A stretch of DNA of 46,365 nt from Sphingomonas sp. GTDB lineage: Bacteria; Pseudomonadota; Alphaproteobacteria; Sphingomonadales; Sphingomonadaceae. The position numbers were made by a program, and so were the translations under genes. Shown here one piece after another: positions 8,529 through 17,374 of this stretch. Every line of letters begins with the position of its first letter. The stretch's first letter is position 1. The DNA lies in contig JAFOMG010000007.1 in the NCBI GenBank assembly GCA_017418975.1, positions 1 through 46,365 of the forward strand, read 5' to 3'. The notes below the pieces were generated by a model that was given only the letters and a program-made list of their open reading frames with translations, did not search any database and had not been told where the DNA came from.

Positions 8529-8704
8529 CCGGCATGGCCCAGCTGGATCTTCACGATCGAGATCGCGAAGACGAGCACCACGAACAGGCCCAGCAGCACC
8601 GCCATCACCCGGGCCCGGCCGCGCTGGCGGGCGCGGATCAGCTCGGCCTCCTCGACCGGCGTCGCCGGGGCCTTGGACGGAGTCGGGATCAGATCATCGG
8701 TCAT
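8525..8704 (-). CDS. Small single-span membrane protein of the cox operon
   Basis: A 59-residue protein with a soluble N-terminus ([21 protein letters not shown]), a basic patch [10 protein letters not shown] and one membrane span ([19 protein letters not shown]). By position between ctaB and ctaG it corresponds to the short CoxF-like proteins annotated in alphaproteobacterial cox operons; their role is not established. It overlaps both neighbours by four bases (ATGA at each end), which strongly supports its being a real translated gene. Confidence 0.85.
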   Translation of the reverse strand: MTDDLIPTPSKAPATPVEEAELIRARQRGRARVMAVLLGLFVVLVFAISIVKIQLGHAG

Positions 8705-9603
8705 GCGAACCACCTGTCGACGACGAGCGCGCCGAAAATGACGAAGAGATAGAGGATCGAGAATTTGAACAGCCGCTTCTCGGGCGCCATGCCGTCCCCG
8801 GGCTCGGCGCGGCGGACCGCCACCTGCACCGCCATGGCGAGGAACAGGCCGGACATCACCGCTGCGACGATCCCGTAGATCGGCCCGGCGAGCCCCAGCG
8901 GCCAGGGCGCGGCCGCGCACAGGATCATCGGGATCGTGTAGAGCCCGATCTGGATCCGCGTCGATTTCTCGCCGGCCACCACCGGCAGCATCGGCACCCC
9001 GGCATTGGCATAGTCGGTCTTCACGAACAGCGCGAGCGCCCAGAAATGCGGCGGCGTCCACAGGAAGATCAGCGCGAACAGCAGCACCGGCATCAGCGTG
9101 ACGTCGCCTGCCGCCGCCGCCCAGCCGATCATCGGCGGAAAGGCCCCGGCCGCGCCGCCGATCACGATGTTCTGCGGCGTGCGGCGCTTGAGCCAGATCG
9201 TGTAGACGAACACATAGAACAGGATCGACGCGGCGAGGATGAGCGTCGCCACCAGGTTGATCGCGAAATACATCAGCGCGAGGCTGAAGCCCGCCAGGCC
9301 GACGCCGAAATGCAGCGCCGACTGGCGCTCCATCCGGCCGGCCGGGAGCGGGCGCTGCTGCGTTCGCTTCATCTTGGCGTCGAGATCGGCCTCATACCAT
9401 TGGTTGAGCGCCCCCGCCGCGCCCGCGCCCAGCGCGATGCACAGGATGGCGGTGAAGCCCAGCACGGGATGGATCGGCACCGGCGCGGCCAGCATGCCGC
9501 ACAGCCCGGTGAAGACGACGAGGGTCATCACCCGCGGCTTGGTGAGCGCGAGGAAGTCGCGCCAGTCGGCGGGCAGAGTGACGGTGGCGGAAGCGGTGCT
9601 CAT
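8701..9603 (-). CDS. ctaB: Protoheme IX farnesyltransferase (heme O synthase)
   Basis: A 300-residue polytopic UbiA-superfamily prenyltransferase that adds farnesyl to heme b to make heme O, the precursor of heme a. The prenyl-diphosphate/Mg site is in [21 protein letters not shown] and the second aspartate region in [14 protein letters not shown]. The start [24 protein letters not shown] at 9603 gives the standard length; the open frame continues to 9717 but that extension looks non-coding. It is coupled to the following small gene by ATGA overlap. No heme A synthase (ctaA) is in the window. Confidence 0.96.
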   Translation of the reverse strand: MSTASATVTLPADWRDFLALTKPRVMTLVVFTGLCGMLAAPVPIHPVLGFTAILCIALGAGAAGALNQWYEADLDAKMKRTQQRPLPAGRMERQSALHFGVGLAGFSLALMYFAINLVATLILAASILFYVFVYTIWLKRRTPQNIVIGGAAGAFPPMIGWAAAAGDVTLMPVLLFALIFLWTPPHFWALALFVKTDYANAGVPMLPVVAGEKSTRIQIGLYTIPMILCAAAPWPLGLAGPIYGIVAAVMSGLFLAMAVQVAVRRAEPGDGMAPEKRLFKFSILYLFVIFGALVVDRWFA

Positions 9604-9665
9604 GGTCCTGCGCCGGCTATAGGGCCGGGTTGACCGAGGGGGAAGGGGCGGTTTGCCCCGGCCAT

Positions 9666-10082
9666 TCAACCAAAGTCCCCATTCATCAGCCATTTGGTAT
9701 CCGAGGCCGTTCGGCAATATTCCGCGAATTCGTCGCCGCGGACGAAGAGATCATAGTCGTCGTCGATCAGGAAATTCGGATCATCTGCGATCGCGGTCAG
9801 AACTGCCTTCAATTGTGCTGCATCATGGAAATGCACGAAATAATTCTCGCGGCTCGGGCCCATCGACCGGATGCGTGCCAACCGTTCCGGTTCCTCGGCC
9901 CAGGAGCTGTCGTCCTGCCCAAAGGGCCAGAGCCGGACGCGTTCGCCCCCTAAAATGCCGTGAAACTCGAATTTGGCGGGGTCGTCATGCCTCGGGTGCG
10001 CGGTCCACTGCATTTCAGGCGCACGCGATACCAGCTGGTCAAGCTGAAGCGGCTGGGGCGCGAAAAGAACTACATAGCGCAT
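9666..10082 (-). CDS. Unknown soluble protein in the cox operon
   Basis: A 138-residue soluble, acidic protein, beginning [18 protein letters not shown] and ending [13 protein letters not shown] do not recognise it. No signal peptide, membrane span or catalytic motif is evident; tryptophans and aspartates are frequent ([15 protein letters not shown]). Codon use is less GC-rich than in the flanking oxidase genes, suggesting acquisition. The ATG at 10082 is preferred over an upstream in-frame TTG, although neither has a good ribosome-binding site. It lies with the retropepsin gene between ctaD and ctaB, an atypical insertion. Confidence 0.6.
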   Translation of the reverse strand: MRYVVLFAPQPLQLDQLVSRAPEMQWTAHPRHDDPAKFEFHGILGGERVRLWPFGQDDSSWAEEPERLARIRSMGPSRENYFVHFHDAAQLKAVLTAIADDPNFLIDDDYDLFVRGDEFAEYCRTASDTKWLMNGDFG

Positions 10083-10461
10083 GCAGGTGAATACCAAGCG
10101 GTACCGCGCCTGCAAGGGCTGGGGCGGATCGACATTCGGCGTGGAGGAGCCGCCATGGCCCCCTCTATCCTGTCAGCCCGGCCCTGTGCCGGGGGCCGCC
10201 GGGAGGCTGTCGGAAAGCAAGAAGCTCCTGGCGCTGGATTTGAGGCGCCGTGGGCCCCGGCACAAGGCCGGGGTGACGATAGCGGGCGGGGCGCCACAAA
10301 TGTCGATTCATTCCAGGGCGGCAAGCCCAAGCTGGCGTGTCGTCGTCCCTGCTTCTCTCCGGCCCCCTTCGGTCCCAAGGCAGCGGGTTCCCGGGCTCCA
10401 GCTCCGTTCGGAACACCTCCGTTGCGGGCCGCCATATGGGGCGGGGCAACGACGGATGACC
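10083..10461. other. 379-base intergenic region with hairpin repeat
   Basis: No convincing gene. The main content is a large inverted repeat (listed separately at 10165-10282). The remaining right part (10283-10461) has further GC-rich, degenerate repeat-like sequence (for example around 10340-10440) but no clear arms. High-GC open frames crossing here in several phases lack start signals and family resemblance. Confidence 0.6.
10165..10282. repeat. Large inverted repeat between ctaD-side and ctaB-side genes
   Basis: The left arm at 10165-10194 and right arm at 10255-10282 pair over about 28 bases with a few mismatches (right-arm core ccccggcacaaggccgggg), around a 60-base centre. The arm sequence resembles the inner arms of the elements at 74-155, 28504-28585 and 46118-46205 (accccggc...aaggccggggtgacga), but the core differs (cacaag instead of ctcaag). 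It is therefore a related subfamily without the outer arms. Confidence 0.7.
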
Positions 10462-11352
10462 CTATTGCTTCACCGCCTGGTCGAGCGGGATCGCCGGCTT
10501 GGGCGGCACGGGCGGCTTGCCGATCCAGGCGAGGCCGCGGGCGAGGTCGAGCGTCACCACCCAGTTGCGCAGGAACGGCATGCCAAGATTGCCGTCCATG
10601 ATCATGTCCGGCGTGAAGGCATCGGGCGTGGTCGCGCGAATGTCGCCCAGCACTTCGAAATCGGCCGGCTGCTTGTCTTCCAGCTTCGGGTCCATCCCCA
10701 CCAGCTCGGCGATGGGCTTGGAGACGAGCACGGTGCCGCCATTGCCCGAATCGAGCTCGAACCACAAAGTGCCCAGCCTGCTCGGTACCGCGGCCATCAC
10801 CGCCAGCGCGCCGCCGTCGATCTCGCGCTTCAGCCGGATGCGCAGCGGCCGCATGCCGGCGATGCGCGCCGCCCGGCTCGCTTCCGATTCGAGCGTCATC
10901 GTGCCGGCCGCGAAGTCGAGGGTCACGGTGCGGCCCTCGAACAGGTTGAGCCCGATGATCCCGTCCAGGGCGGCGTTCTTCGGATTGTCCGCCGCCATGT
11001 TGACCAGCCCGGTGATCGGTGGCCTGGCGGCGATCCCGCCTAGCGTGATCGCGATATTCTCGCCGCAATGGGGGCCGTCGAAGCGCTTGCCCATCATGTT
11101 GTAGCCGGTGAGACGCCCCCAGGGCGTGCAGCCGGCCCGCGTCGCGGTTTCGCGCGAGACGAGGGTGATGCCGGCGCCGGTATCGAGCAGGTACAGCCCC
11201 TTCTTGCCGGCGATCTCGGCTTCGATCGCCCAGCGGGTGCGCCACGGCGTCAGCTGGATCACCGCTTCGGGCTTGGCCGGCGGTGCCGTCTGCGCTTCGG
11301 CGGCGGGCATGGCGGCGAACAGCAGCGCGAGCGCGCCGGGCAGGAACTTCAT
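10462..11352 (-). CDS. Secreted retropepsin-like aspartic protease with two active-site motifs
   Basis: A 296-residue protein with a Sec signal peptide (MKFLPGALALLFAAMPAAEA). Two aspartic-protease signatures are present in one chain: LLDTGAG (D57) followed by ITLVS, and ELDSGNG (D201) followed by GTVLVS. It is therefore predicted to fold as a pseudo-dimer rather than needing homodimerisation. Predicted location is periplasmic. The ATG at 11352 has ggagaagcgag before it. It is same-strand and 178 bases downstream of ctaD, beyond a terminator-like hairpin, so it probably has its own promoter. Substrate unknown; some family members are annotated only as 'aspartyl protease family'. Confidence 0.82.
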   Translation of the reverse strand: MKFLPGALALLFAAMPAAEAQTAPPAKPEAVIQLTPWRTRWAIEAEIAGKKGLYLLDTGAGITLVSRETATRAGCTPWGRLTGYNMMGKRFDGPHCGENIAITLGGIAARPPITGLVNMAADNPKNAALDGIIGLNLFEGRTVTLDFAAGTMTLESEASRAARIAGMRPLRIRLKREIDGGALAVMAAVPSRLGTLWFELDSGNGGTVLVSKPIAELVGMDPKLEDKQPADFEVLGDIRATTPDAFTPDMIMDGNLGMPFLRNWVVTLDLARGLAWIGKPPVPPKPAIPLDQAVKQ

Positions 11353-11477
11353 CTCGCTTCTCCCTGGATTTCCCGGCATCGTTCCGCCTGCGCATCTTTC
11401 TCCAGGATGAACGGCGCGATTCATGCGGTCAATGCCATGCCTGGCGCGACCAAATCGCGCGGCGCCGGACATGAGAA

Positions 11478-11503
11478 CGCCCCGGAAGTTTCCTTCCGGG
11501 GCG
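11478..11503 (-). terminator. Putative terminator after ctaD
   Basis: A perfect 11-base stem (cgccccggaag at 11478-11488 with cttccggggcg at 11493-11503) closes a four-base loop, 28 bases past the ctaD stop in the minus direction. There is no strong T-run after it (gttctcatg), so termination may be partial or Rho-assisted. Its position separates coxB-ctaD from the inserted downstream genes. Confidence 0.6.
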
Positions 11504-11530
11504 CTTCATGCGTCAGCCTTGCGGCCGGGC

Positions 11531-13198
11531 TCAGTGGTGATGCCCGTCCTCGATGACCGGCAGCGTCTCGAACTGGTGGAACGGCGGCGGGCTCGACAGC
11601 GTCCATTCGAGCGTCGTCGCGCCTTCGCCCCAGGGATTGCCCTCGGCCTTCTTGCCCGCGACCAGCGCCCAGATCACGTTCACGAAGAAGATCACCATCG
11701 AGGCGAACATGATGAAATAGCCGATCGTGGCGACATGGTTCCACAGCGCATAGGCGTCCGGATAGTCCGGATAGCGGCGCGGCATGCCCTGCAGGCCCAG
11801 GAAGTGCATCGGGAAGAACAGGATGTTCACGCCGACGAAGAAGATCCAGAAGTGCAGCTGGCCGAGCAGCTCGCTGTACATCCGGCCGCTCATCTTCGGG
11901 AACCAATAGTAGAAGCCGGCGAACAGCGAGAACACCGCGCCGAGCGACAGCACATAGTGGAAGTGCGCGACGACGTAATAGGTGTCCTGCATATAGTCGT
12001 CGACGCCGCCGTTCGCGAGCACGACGCCGGTCACGCCGCCCACGGTGAACATGAAGATGAAGCCGATCGCCCAGACCATCGGGGTCCTGAAGCTGATCGA
12101 GCCGCCCCACATGGTGGCGATCCACGAGAAGATCTTCACCCCGGTCGGCACCGCGATCACCATGGTGGCGGCGGTGAAATACATCTTCACGGTGACCGAC
12201 ATGCCGGTGGTGAACATGTGGTGCGCCCACACGACGAAGCCGACCAGGCCGATCGCGACCATGGCATAGGCCATGCCGAGATAGCCGAACACCGGCTTGC
12301 GGCTGAACGTCGCGATGATCTGGCTGACGATGCCGAAGCCCGGCAGGATCATGATGTACACTTCGGGGTGGCCGAAGAACCAGAACAGGTGCTGGTAGAG
12401 GATCGGGTCGCCGCCATATTGCGGATCGTAGAAGGCGGTGCCGAAGTTGCGGTCGGTCAGCAGCATGGTGATCGCGGCGGCGAGCACCGGCAGCGCCAGC
12501 AGCAGCAGGAAGGCAGTGATCAGCACCGACCACACGAACAGCGGCATCTTGTGCAGGGTCATGCCCGGCGCGCGCATGTTGAAGATGGTGGTGATGAAGT
12601 TGATCGCGCCCAGGATCGAGCTGGCGCCCGCCAGGTGGAGCGACAGGATCGCCATGTCGACCGACGGCCCCGGCTCGCCATAAGTGGAGAGCGGGGCGTA
12701 GACCGTCCAGCCCGTGCCCGCGCCGACGCCCGCGAAGGGCGAGGCGAGCAGCAGCAGGAACGCCGGGATCAGCAGCCAGAACGAGATGTTGTTCATGCGC
12801 GGGAACGCCATGTCCGGCGCGCCGATCATGATCGGCACGAACCAGTTGCCGAAGCCGCCGATCATCGCGGGCATGACCATGAAGAACACCATGATCAGGC
12901 CGTGCGCAGTGATCAGCACGTTCCAGAAGTGCATGGCGTCGTCGAACTTGGTCTCGTTGCCGTGCAGGAAGCTCAGCCAATAGGGCAGCCACTGGATGCC
13001 CGGCTCGGCCAGCTCGACGCGCATCAGGCCCGAGATGCCGCCGCCGATGATGCCGGCGACGATCGCGAAGATCAGGTAGAGCGTGCCGATGTCCTTGTGG
13101 TTCGTCGACATGAACCAGCGGGCGAAGAAGCCCGGCTTGTGATCGGCATCATGGTGGTCATGCGCATGATCATGCGCGTGGAGGGCGATATCGGTCAT
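11531..13198 (-). CDS. ctaD: Cytochrome c oxidase subunit I
   Basis: A 555-residue, 12-span catalytic subunit of the aa3 oxidase holding heme a and the heme a3-CuB site. Landmarks are [30 protein letters not shown] (heme a histidine), [17 protein letters not shown] (CuB histidine and the cross-linked tyrosine), [10 protein letters not shown], and [15 protein letters not shown] (heme ligands). Both termini are histidine-rich: the first 21 residues contain seven histidines and the last three residues are HHH. It follows coxB by four bases and is the second gene of the oxidase operon. Confidence 0.98.
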   Translation of the reverse strand: MTDIALHAHDHAHDHHDADHKPGFFARWFMSTNHKDIGTLYLIFAIVAGIIGGGISGLMRVELAEPGIQWLPYWLSFLHGNETKFDDAMHFWNVLITAHGLIMVFFMVMPAMIGGFGNWFVPIMIGAPDMAFPRMNNISFWLLIPAFLLLLASPFAGVGAGTGWTVYAPLSTYGEPGPSVDMAILSLHLAGASSILGAINFITTIFNMRAPGMTLHKMPLFVWSVLITAFLLLLALPVLAAAITMLLTDRNFGTAFYDPQYGGDPILYQHLFWFFGHPEVYIMILPGFGIVSQIIATFSRKPVFGYLGMAYAMVAIGLVGFVVWAHHMFTTGMSVTVKMYFTAATMVIAVPTGVKIFSWIATMWGGSISFRTPMVWAIGFIFMFTVGGVTGVVLANGGVDDYMQDTYYVVAHFHYVLSLGAVFSLFAGFYYWFPKMSGRMYSELLGQLHFWIFFVGVNILFFPMHFLGLQGMPRRYPDYPDAYALWNHVATIGYFIMFASMVIFFVNVIWALVAGKKAEGNPWGEGATTLEWTLSSPPPFHQFETLPVIEDGHHH

Positions 13199-13202
13199 GG
13201 TC

Positions 13203-14294
13203 TCACTTGCCCGTCATGTTGCCGGCGGCGGCGTTGGCGGCCGGCGCGGTCTCGTTGGTGGCGGCCGGTTCGGCGGCGGCATTGGTCTCGGCGGCCGGCG
13301 CGGCGGCGTTCTGGGTGGCCGTGGCTGCCGCGGCGGCGGCGACCTCGGCCGGCATGGTGCCGCCCTTCGACTTCACCCACTGCGCGAACTCGGCCGGCGA
13401 CACGGCCTCGACCGCGATCGGCATATAGGCATGGCGCGCGCCGCACAGCTCGGAGCACTGGCCGAAATACAGGCCCGGCTTGTCGATGGTGAAGCTCGTC
13501 TCGTTGAGCTTGCCCGGCACCGCGTCGAGCTTGATCCAGAAGGCGGGCACCGCCCAGCTGTGGATCACGTCCTGTGCGGTGGTGATCAGCCGGATCGGCA
13601 CGCCGACCGGCAGCACCACGCGCTGGTCGGTCGCGAGCAGGCGCGGGCCGTCGGCATCGGTGCGGTAGCGCGTGCCGGCCGGAACCTGGCTCTGCTCCTT
13701 GAGCATGTTGGCGGTCAGCTGGATGCCGCCATTGTCCGGATATTCATAGCTCCAGAACCACTGGTTGCCGATCGCCTTCAGCGTGATCGCATCCTTGGGT
13801 GCCGGCTTGAACTGCGCGGCGAGCAGGCTGATCGACGGCACGGCGATCGCGACCAGGATCAGCACCGGCACCAGCGTCCAGATGATCTCGATCGTGGTGT
13901 TGTGCGCGGTCCGCGACGGCGTCGGGTTGGCGGCGCGGCGATAGCGGAAGATCACCCACACCAGCAGGAGCAGCACGAAGATCGAGATCGCGGTGATCAG
14001 CGGCAGCAGGATATAGTTGTGGAATCTGTGCGCCTCGCGGCCGTTCGGCGTCACCTGCTCCTGCAGCGTGATCGCGTCGGCGGTCGGCTGGCCGATGCCC
14101 GGTGCCGCCTTGGTCCGCGGCTGGCCCGAAGCGTCGAGCGTGGGATCGGCAACCGCCGGCGTGGCGGTCGCGGCCGGCGCGGCGCTGTTCGCGACCGGAG
14201 TCGCGCTGTTCGCGACAGGCTCCTGGGCCGAGGCGGGCGTGGCGAACGCCATCCCCGCCGCCAGGAGGATCGAAGTCAACCCAAGCATGCGCAT
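13203..14294 (-). CDS. ctaC: Cytochrome c oxidase subunit II
   Basis: A 363-residue subunit with a cleavable signal peptide ([23 protein letters not shown]). An Ala/Pro/Thr linker with a [14 protein letters not shown] near-repeat follows, then two membrane spans (about 105-175) and the periplasmic CuA domain. CuA ligands are visible in HSWAVPAF and [12 protein letters not shown], with the aromatic electron-entry stretch [11 protein letters not shown]. The C-terminal 45 or so residues form an Ala/Asn/Glu-rich low-complexity tail, not a cytochrome c domain. It is the first gene of the minus-strand oxidase operon, with the promoter expected in 14295-14454. Confidence 0.97.
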   Translation of the reverse strand: MRMLGLTSILLAAGMAFATPASAQEPVANSATPVANSAAPAATATPAVADPTLDASGQPRTKAAPGIGQPTADAITLQEQVTPNGREAHRFHNYILLPLITAISIFVLLLLVWVIFRYRRAANPTPSRTAHNTTIEIIWTLVPVLILVAIAVPSISLLAAQFKPAPKDAITLKAIGNQWFWSYEYPDNGGIQLTANMLKEQSQVPAGTRYRTDADGPRLLATDQRVVLPVGVPIRLITTAQDVIHSWAVPAFWIKLDAVPGKLNETSFTIDKPGLYFGQCSELCGARHAYMPIAVEAVSPAEFAQWVKSKGGTMPAEVAAAAAATATQNAAAPAAETNAAAEPAATNETAPAANAAAGNMTGK

Positions 14295-14454
14295 CGTCTA
14301 TCTTCACCCTGTTCCGCAAGAGCCCCGGGCTGGGAAAGGATTACCCCCAGTGCAACTGGCGTATACGAGCCACGCATCCATTCTCAACCCTTTTTGATCG
14401 CCCGTTGCGGTCGTTGGAGGGTGGTCCTAAGGGAAATCGACAATCCCGGCGACG
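14295..14454. promoter_or_regulatory. Divergent promoter region between ctaC and pyrE
   Basis: 160 bases without a gene, less GC-rich than the surroundings, between the divergent oxidase and pyrE operons, so both promoters should lie here. A tggcgtatac string at 14357-14366 recurs at 22401-22409 (without the first t aligned exactly) in another divergent gap. No textbook -35/-10 pair is clear to me on either strand. Confidence 0.5.
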
Positions 14455-15051
14455 ATGGAGCGAGCATTGGAAGGCAACGCAATTCTGGACGAGTTTCGTG
14501 CTGCAGGTGCGTTGCTCGAAGGCCATTTCATCCTGTCTTCCGGCCTTCGTTCTCCCATCTTCTTGCAAAAGATGCGTATTTTCGAGGACCCCGTGCGCAC
14601 CGGGCGTGTGTGCAGTGCACTAGGAACGCTGATCCGCGAATCGTTCGGGCGGGTCGACATGGTGGTCTCCCCTGCGATCGGCGGAATCATCCCGGGCTAT
14701 GAGACGGCCCGCGCGCTGGGCTGCAAGGCGGTGTTCGTCGAGCGCGAGGACGGCGAGTTCCAGCTGCGCCGCGGCTTCGAGATTCCCGAAGGCGCTCGGA
14801 TCGTGATGGTCGAGGATATCGTCACCACCGGCCTGTCGTCGCGCGAGTGCATCGCCGCGATCCGCCGGCATCCGGGCAAGCTGCTCGGCGCCGCCTGCAT
14901 CGTCGATCGCTCGAACGGCACGGCGGATATCGGCGTGCCCCTGGTCTCGCTGCTGAAGATGGACGTGCCCGCCTATCCGGCCGACCAGCTCCCGCCCGAG
15001 CTGGCGGCGATCCCCGCGGTCAAGCCGGGCAGCCGGGCGATCACGGCATAG
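14455..15051 (+). CDS. pyrE: Orotate phosphoribosyltransferase
   Basis: A 198-residue cytoplasmic enzyme that joins orotate to PRPP to form OMP in pyrimidine synthesis. The PRPP loop is [14 protein letters not shown], the preceding [17 protein letters not shown] region carries catalytic basic residues, and the N-terminal [12 protein letters not shown] is typical. It starts at ATG 14455 and heads the plus-strand chain. A 13-base gap to pdxJ contains ggaggcgaagg. Confidence 0.96.
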   Translation: MERALEGNAILDEFRAAGALLEGHFILSSGLRSPIFLQKMRIFEDPVRTGRVCSALGTLIRESFGRVDMVVSPAIGGIIPGYETARALGCKAVFVEREDGEFQLRRGFEIPEGARIVMVEDIVTTGLSSRECIAAIRRHPGKLLGAACIVDRSNGTADIGVPLVSLLKMDVPAYPADQLPPELAAIPAVKPGSRAITA

Positions 15052-15064
15052 GGAGGCGCGAAGG

Positions 15065-15817
15065 GTGACCGCCAAGCTCCAAGAGTCTGCGAGGGACCGC
15101 CTTCGCCTGGGCGTCAACATCGATCATGTCGCCACCGTGCGGAACGCGCGCGGCTCGGGCTATCCCGATCCGGTGCGCGCGGCCCTGCTCGCGGCCGAGG
15201 CCGGCGCCGACGGCATCACCGCGCATCTGCGCGAGGATCGCCGGCACATCACCGACGACGACATCGCCCGGCTCTCCGCCGAGCTGACGGTGCCGCTCAA
15301 CCTGGAGATGGCGGCGACCGGGGAGATGCTGGCGATCGCGCTCCGCCACCGCCCGCATGCCGTGTGCATCGTGCCCGAGAAGCGCGAGGAGCGCACCACC
15401 GAGGGCGGGCTCGACGTCGCCGGGCATTTCGATCACCTCGCCCCGATGGTGGCGAAGCTGCGCGAGAATGGCAGCCGCGTCTCGCTGTTCATCGAGCCGG
15501 ACGAGCGCCAGATCGACGCGGCGCTGCGCCTAGGCGCCCCGGTCGTCGAGTTCCACACCGGCCGCTATTGCGAGCTGGCCGAGGCGGACCGCGCCGCCGA
15601 GCTGCGCCGGATCGCCGATGCCGCCGCGCTCGCGGCCAAGGCGGGGATCGAGCCGCATGCCGGCCATGGCCTGACCTTCGACAATGTGATCCCGATCGCG
15701 GCGATCCCGCAGGTCATGGAGCTCAACATCGGCCATTTCCTGATCGGCGAGGCGATCTTCGACGGCCTCGCCCCGGTGATTCGCCACATGCGCGCGCTGG
15801 TGGACGCGGCGCGGTGA
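15065..15817 (+). CDS. pdxJ: Pyridoxine 5'-phosphate synthase
   Basis: A 250-residue TIM-barrel enzyme condensing 1-deoxyxylulose 5-phosphate with 3-amino-2-oxopropyl phosphate to PNP, for de novo PLP. Family stretches are [38 protein letters not shown] and [12 protein letters not shown]. The GTG start has ggaggcgaagg directly upstream. The stop overlaps the next gene (GTGA). The thrC and ltaE products elsewhere in the window need PLP, but no direct link is implied. Confidence 0.97.
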   Translation: MTAKLQESARDRLRLGVNIDHVATVRNARGSGYPDPVRAALLAAEAGADGITAHLREDRRHITDDDIARLSAELTVPLNLEMAATGEMLAIALRHRPHAVCIVPEKREERTTEGGLDVAGHFDHLAPMVAKLRENGSRVSLFIEPDERQIDAALRLGAPVVEFHTGRYCELAEADRAAELRRIADAAALAAKAGIEPHAGHGLTFDNVIPIAAIPQVMELNIGHFLIGEAIFDGLAPVIRHMRALVDAAR

Positions 15818-16101
15818 GGCGCATTCTCTTCGCAGTGGTCGCCGCCGGTGCGATGGGCGCGGCGGTGGTTGCCGGGCTGCACCCGGTCTGGTTCGCGCTG
15901 GCGAAGCTGGGGACGGACAGCGAGATCATCGACTGGGCTTTCTGGCAGCAGTCGATGCCGGCGGTAGCGGTTGGGCTTGCGGTCGGCGCGGGAGCCCTTG
16001 CGATCGCGGATCGTCGGCCGCGCACGGCCCTGGCGCTTCTCGTGATCTCGCCGGTTGCCGCCTTTGCCGCCGGCAACGTCATTCTGGCGCTGACCCTATG
16101 A
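15814..16101 (+). CDS. Small integral membrane protein
   Basis: A 95-residue hydrophobic protein with three likely membrane spans: an N-terminal one, one around [16 protein letters not shown], and one in the last 25 residues. I do not recognise the family. It starts at GTG overlapping the pdxJ stop and ends overlapping the acpS ATG, so it is embedded in the operon with four-base overlaps on both sides. Such small proteins occur at this position in sphingomonads, but no function is known. Confidence 0.75.
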   Translation: MRRILFAVVAAGAMGAAVVAGLHPVWFALAKLGTDSEIIDWAFWQQSMPAVAVGLAVGAGALAIADRRPRTALALLVISPVAAFAAGNVILALTL

Positions 16102-16502
16102 TCCTCGGCCTGGGCTCGGACCTCTGCAATATCGAGCGGATCCAGAAGTCGCTGGACCGTTTCGGCACACGTTTCGAGCAGCGCAGCTTCACCGACCTGG
16201 AGATCGCCAAGGCCAGGACCCGCCCGCACAACTATGCCGCCACCCTCGCCAAGCGCTTCGCCGCCAAGGAGGCTTTCTCCAAGGCGGTGGGAACCGGGTT
16301 CAAGGCGGGTGTGTTCATGAAGGACATCGGTGTCGTCAACGCGCCCTCCGGCGCCCCTACGCTGGCATTGACCGGAGGCGCGAAGGCGAGGCTTGACGCC
16401 ATCACCCCCGCGGGTCACGTCGCCATGGTGCATCTGACGCTGACGGACGATCATCCCTGGGCGTTCGCCATGGTGATGATCGAGGCGGTGAAGGAAGGTT
16501 GA
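16098..16502 (+). CDS. acpS: Holo-[acyl-carrier-protein] synthase
   Basis: A 134-residue enzyme that transfers 4'-phosphopantetheine from CoA to acyl carrier protein. It opens [15 protein letters not shown] with the Mg-binding aspartate at residue 8. The second signature is [18 protein letters not shown], with the catalytic glutamate and lysine. Length is normal. Both ends overlap neighbouring genes (ATGA with the small membrane protein, TGATG with lepB), the common alphaproteobacterial order pdxJ-acpS-lepB. Confidence 0.96.
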   Translation: MILGLGSDLCNIERIQKSLDRFGTRFEQRSFTDLEIAKARTRPHNYAATLAKRFAAKEAFSKAVGTGFKAGVFMKDIGVVNAPSGAPTLALTGGAKARLDAITPAGHVAMVHLTLTDDHPWAFAMVMIEAVKEG

Positions 16503-17374
16503 TGGGGGCGGACGAGCTCGCGTTGAGTCACGAAGCGTTCGAGGAAGAGGTCGAAGCCCGGCCGCGCACCGACTGGTGGGCGGAGGCGCGCGGCATCCTC
16601 TGGCTCGTGCTCGCGGTGCTCGGCTTCCACAGCCTGATCGCCAAGCCCTTCTTCATCCCCAGCGAATCGATGCTGCCCGGGCTGCTGGTCGGCGACCGGC
16701 TGGTGGTGACCAAATATCCCTATGGCTATAGCTGGGTCACGCCGACCTTCCATGTGCTGCCCTTCATGCACGGCCGCATCCTGGGCAGGCTGCCCGAGCG
16801 CGGCGACGTGGTGATCGTCACGCCGCCCGGCACCAACACCGACTATATCAAGCGCGTGATCGGTCTGCCCGGCGACACGATCGCGGTCAGGGGCGGCATC
16901 GTCTATCTGAACGGCAAGGCCATCCCGCGCCGGGCGATGGGCGCTCGCGACATCCCCGTCGATCCCAACACGCGCTGCAGCGAGGACCAGTATCCCGGCT
17001 TTCTCGTCACCCGAGCCGGCCGGCAATATTGCCGCCTGCCGATCTTCCGCGAGACGTTGCCGGGCGGCCGCTCCTACGACACGATCGACCTTGGCTTCCG
17101 CCCCGGCCGCGCGGACAATTATCCCGAGATCCACGTGCCCCGGGACAAGGTGTTCCTGATGGGCGACAATCGCGACAATTCGGCCGACAGCCGCTTCCCG
17201 CTCGCGCAGGGCGGGCTGGGCGGCCCGGTGCCCTGGGAGAATATCGGCGGTCGCGCCGAGTTCATCACCTTCAGCCTCGACGGCAGCGCCAGCTGGAATC
17301 CGCTGACCTGGCCGCGATCCTTCCGCCCCGGCCGCGCCGGCACCTCGCTTCACCCGCAACGGGACAGTCAATGA
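16502..17374 (+). CDS. lepB: Signal peptidase I
   Basis: A 290-residue inner-membrane protease that removes Sec signal peptides. After one N-terminal span (about 31-47), the catalytic serine is S56 in FIPSESMLPG and the general-base lysine is K117 in DYIKRVIGLPGD. Box E is FLMGDNRDNSADSRF. The ATG at 16502 overlaps the acpS stop and has aaggaagg before it; a TTG at 16499 is less likely. In many alphaproteobacteria rnc and era follow lepB; here they do not. Confidence 0.97.
   Translation: MGADELALSHEAFEEEVEARPRTDWWAEARGILWLVLAVLGFHSLIAKPFFIPSESMLPGLLVGDRLVVTKYPYGYSWVTPTFHVLPFMHGRILGRLPERGDVVIVTPPGTNTDYIKRVIGLPGDTIAVRGGIVYLNGKAIPRRAMGARDIPVDPNTRCSEDQYPGFLVTRAGRQYCRLPIFRETLPGGRSYDTIDLGFRPGRADNYPEIHVPRDKVFLMGDNRDNSADSRFPLAQGGLGGPVPWENIGGRAEFITFSLDGSASWNPLTWPRSFRPGRAGTSLHPQRDSQ

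Noticed and set aside
10083..10461. Small genes in the gap between the unknown protein and the retropepsin
   Set aside because: Open frames in this gap follow the inverted repeat and GC bias, lack ribosome-binding sites and show no recognisable protein features.
11423..13492. 689-codon plus-strand frame antisense to ctaD and the ctaC end
   Set aside because: Composition is dominated by His/Arg/Asp/Glu from complementing membrane-protein codons; no motif, and the opposite strand encodes an unmistakable oxidase subunit.
14357..14366. tggcgtatac string shared by two divergent gaps (also near 22401) as a common regulator site
   Set aside because: Only about ten bases, two occurrences and no symmetric spacing to either start; too weak to claim.
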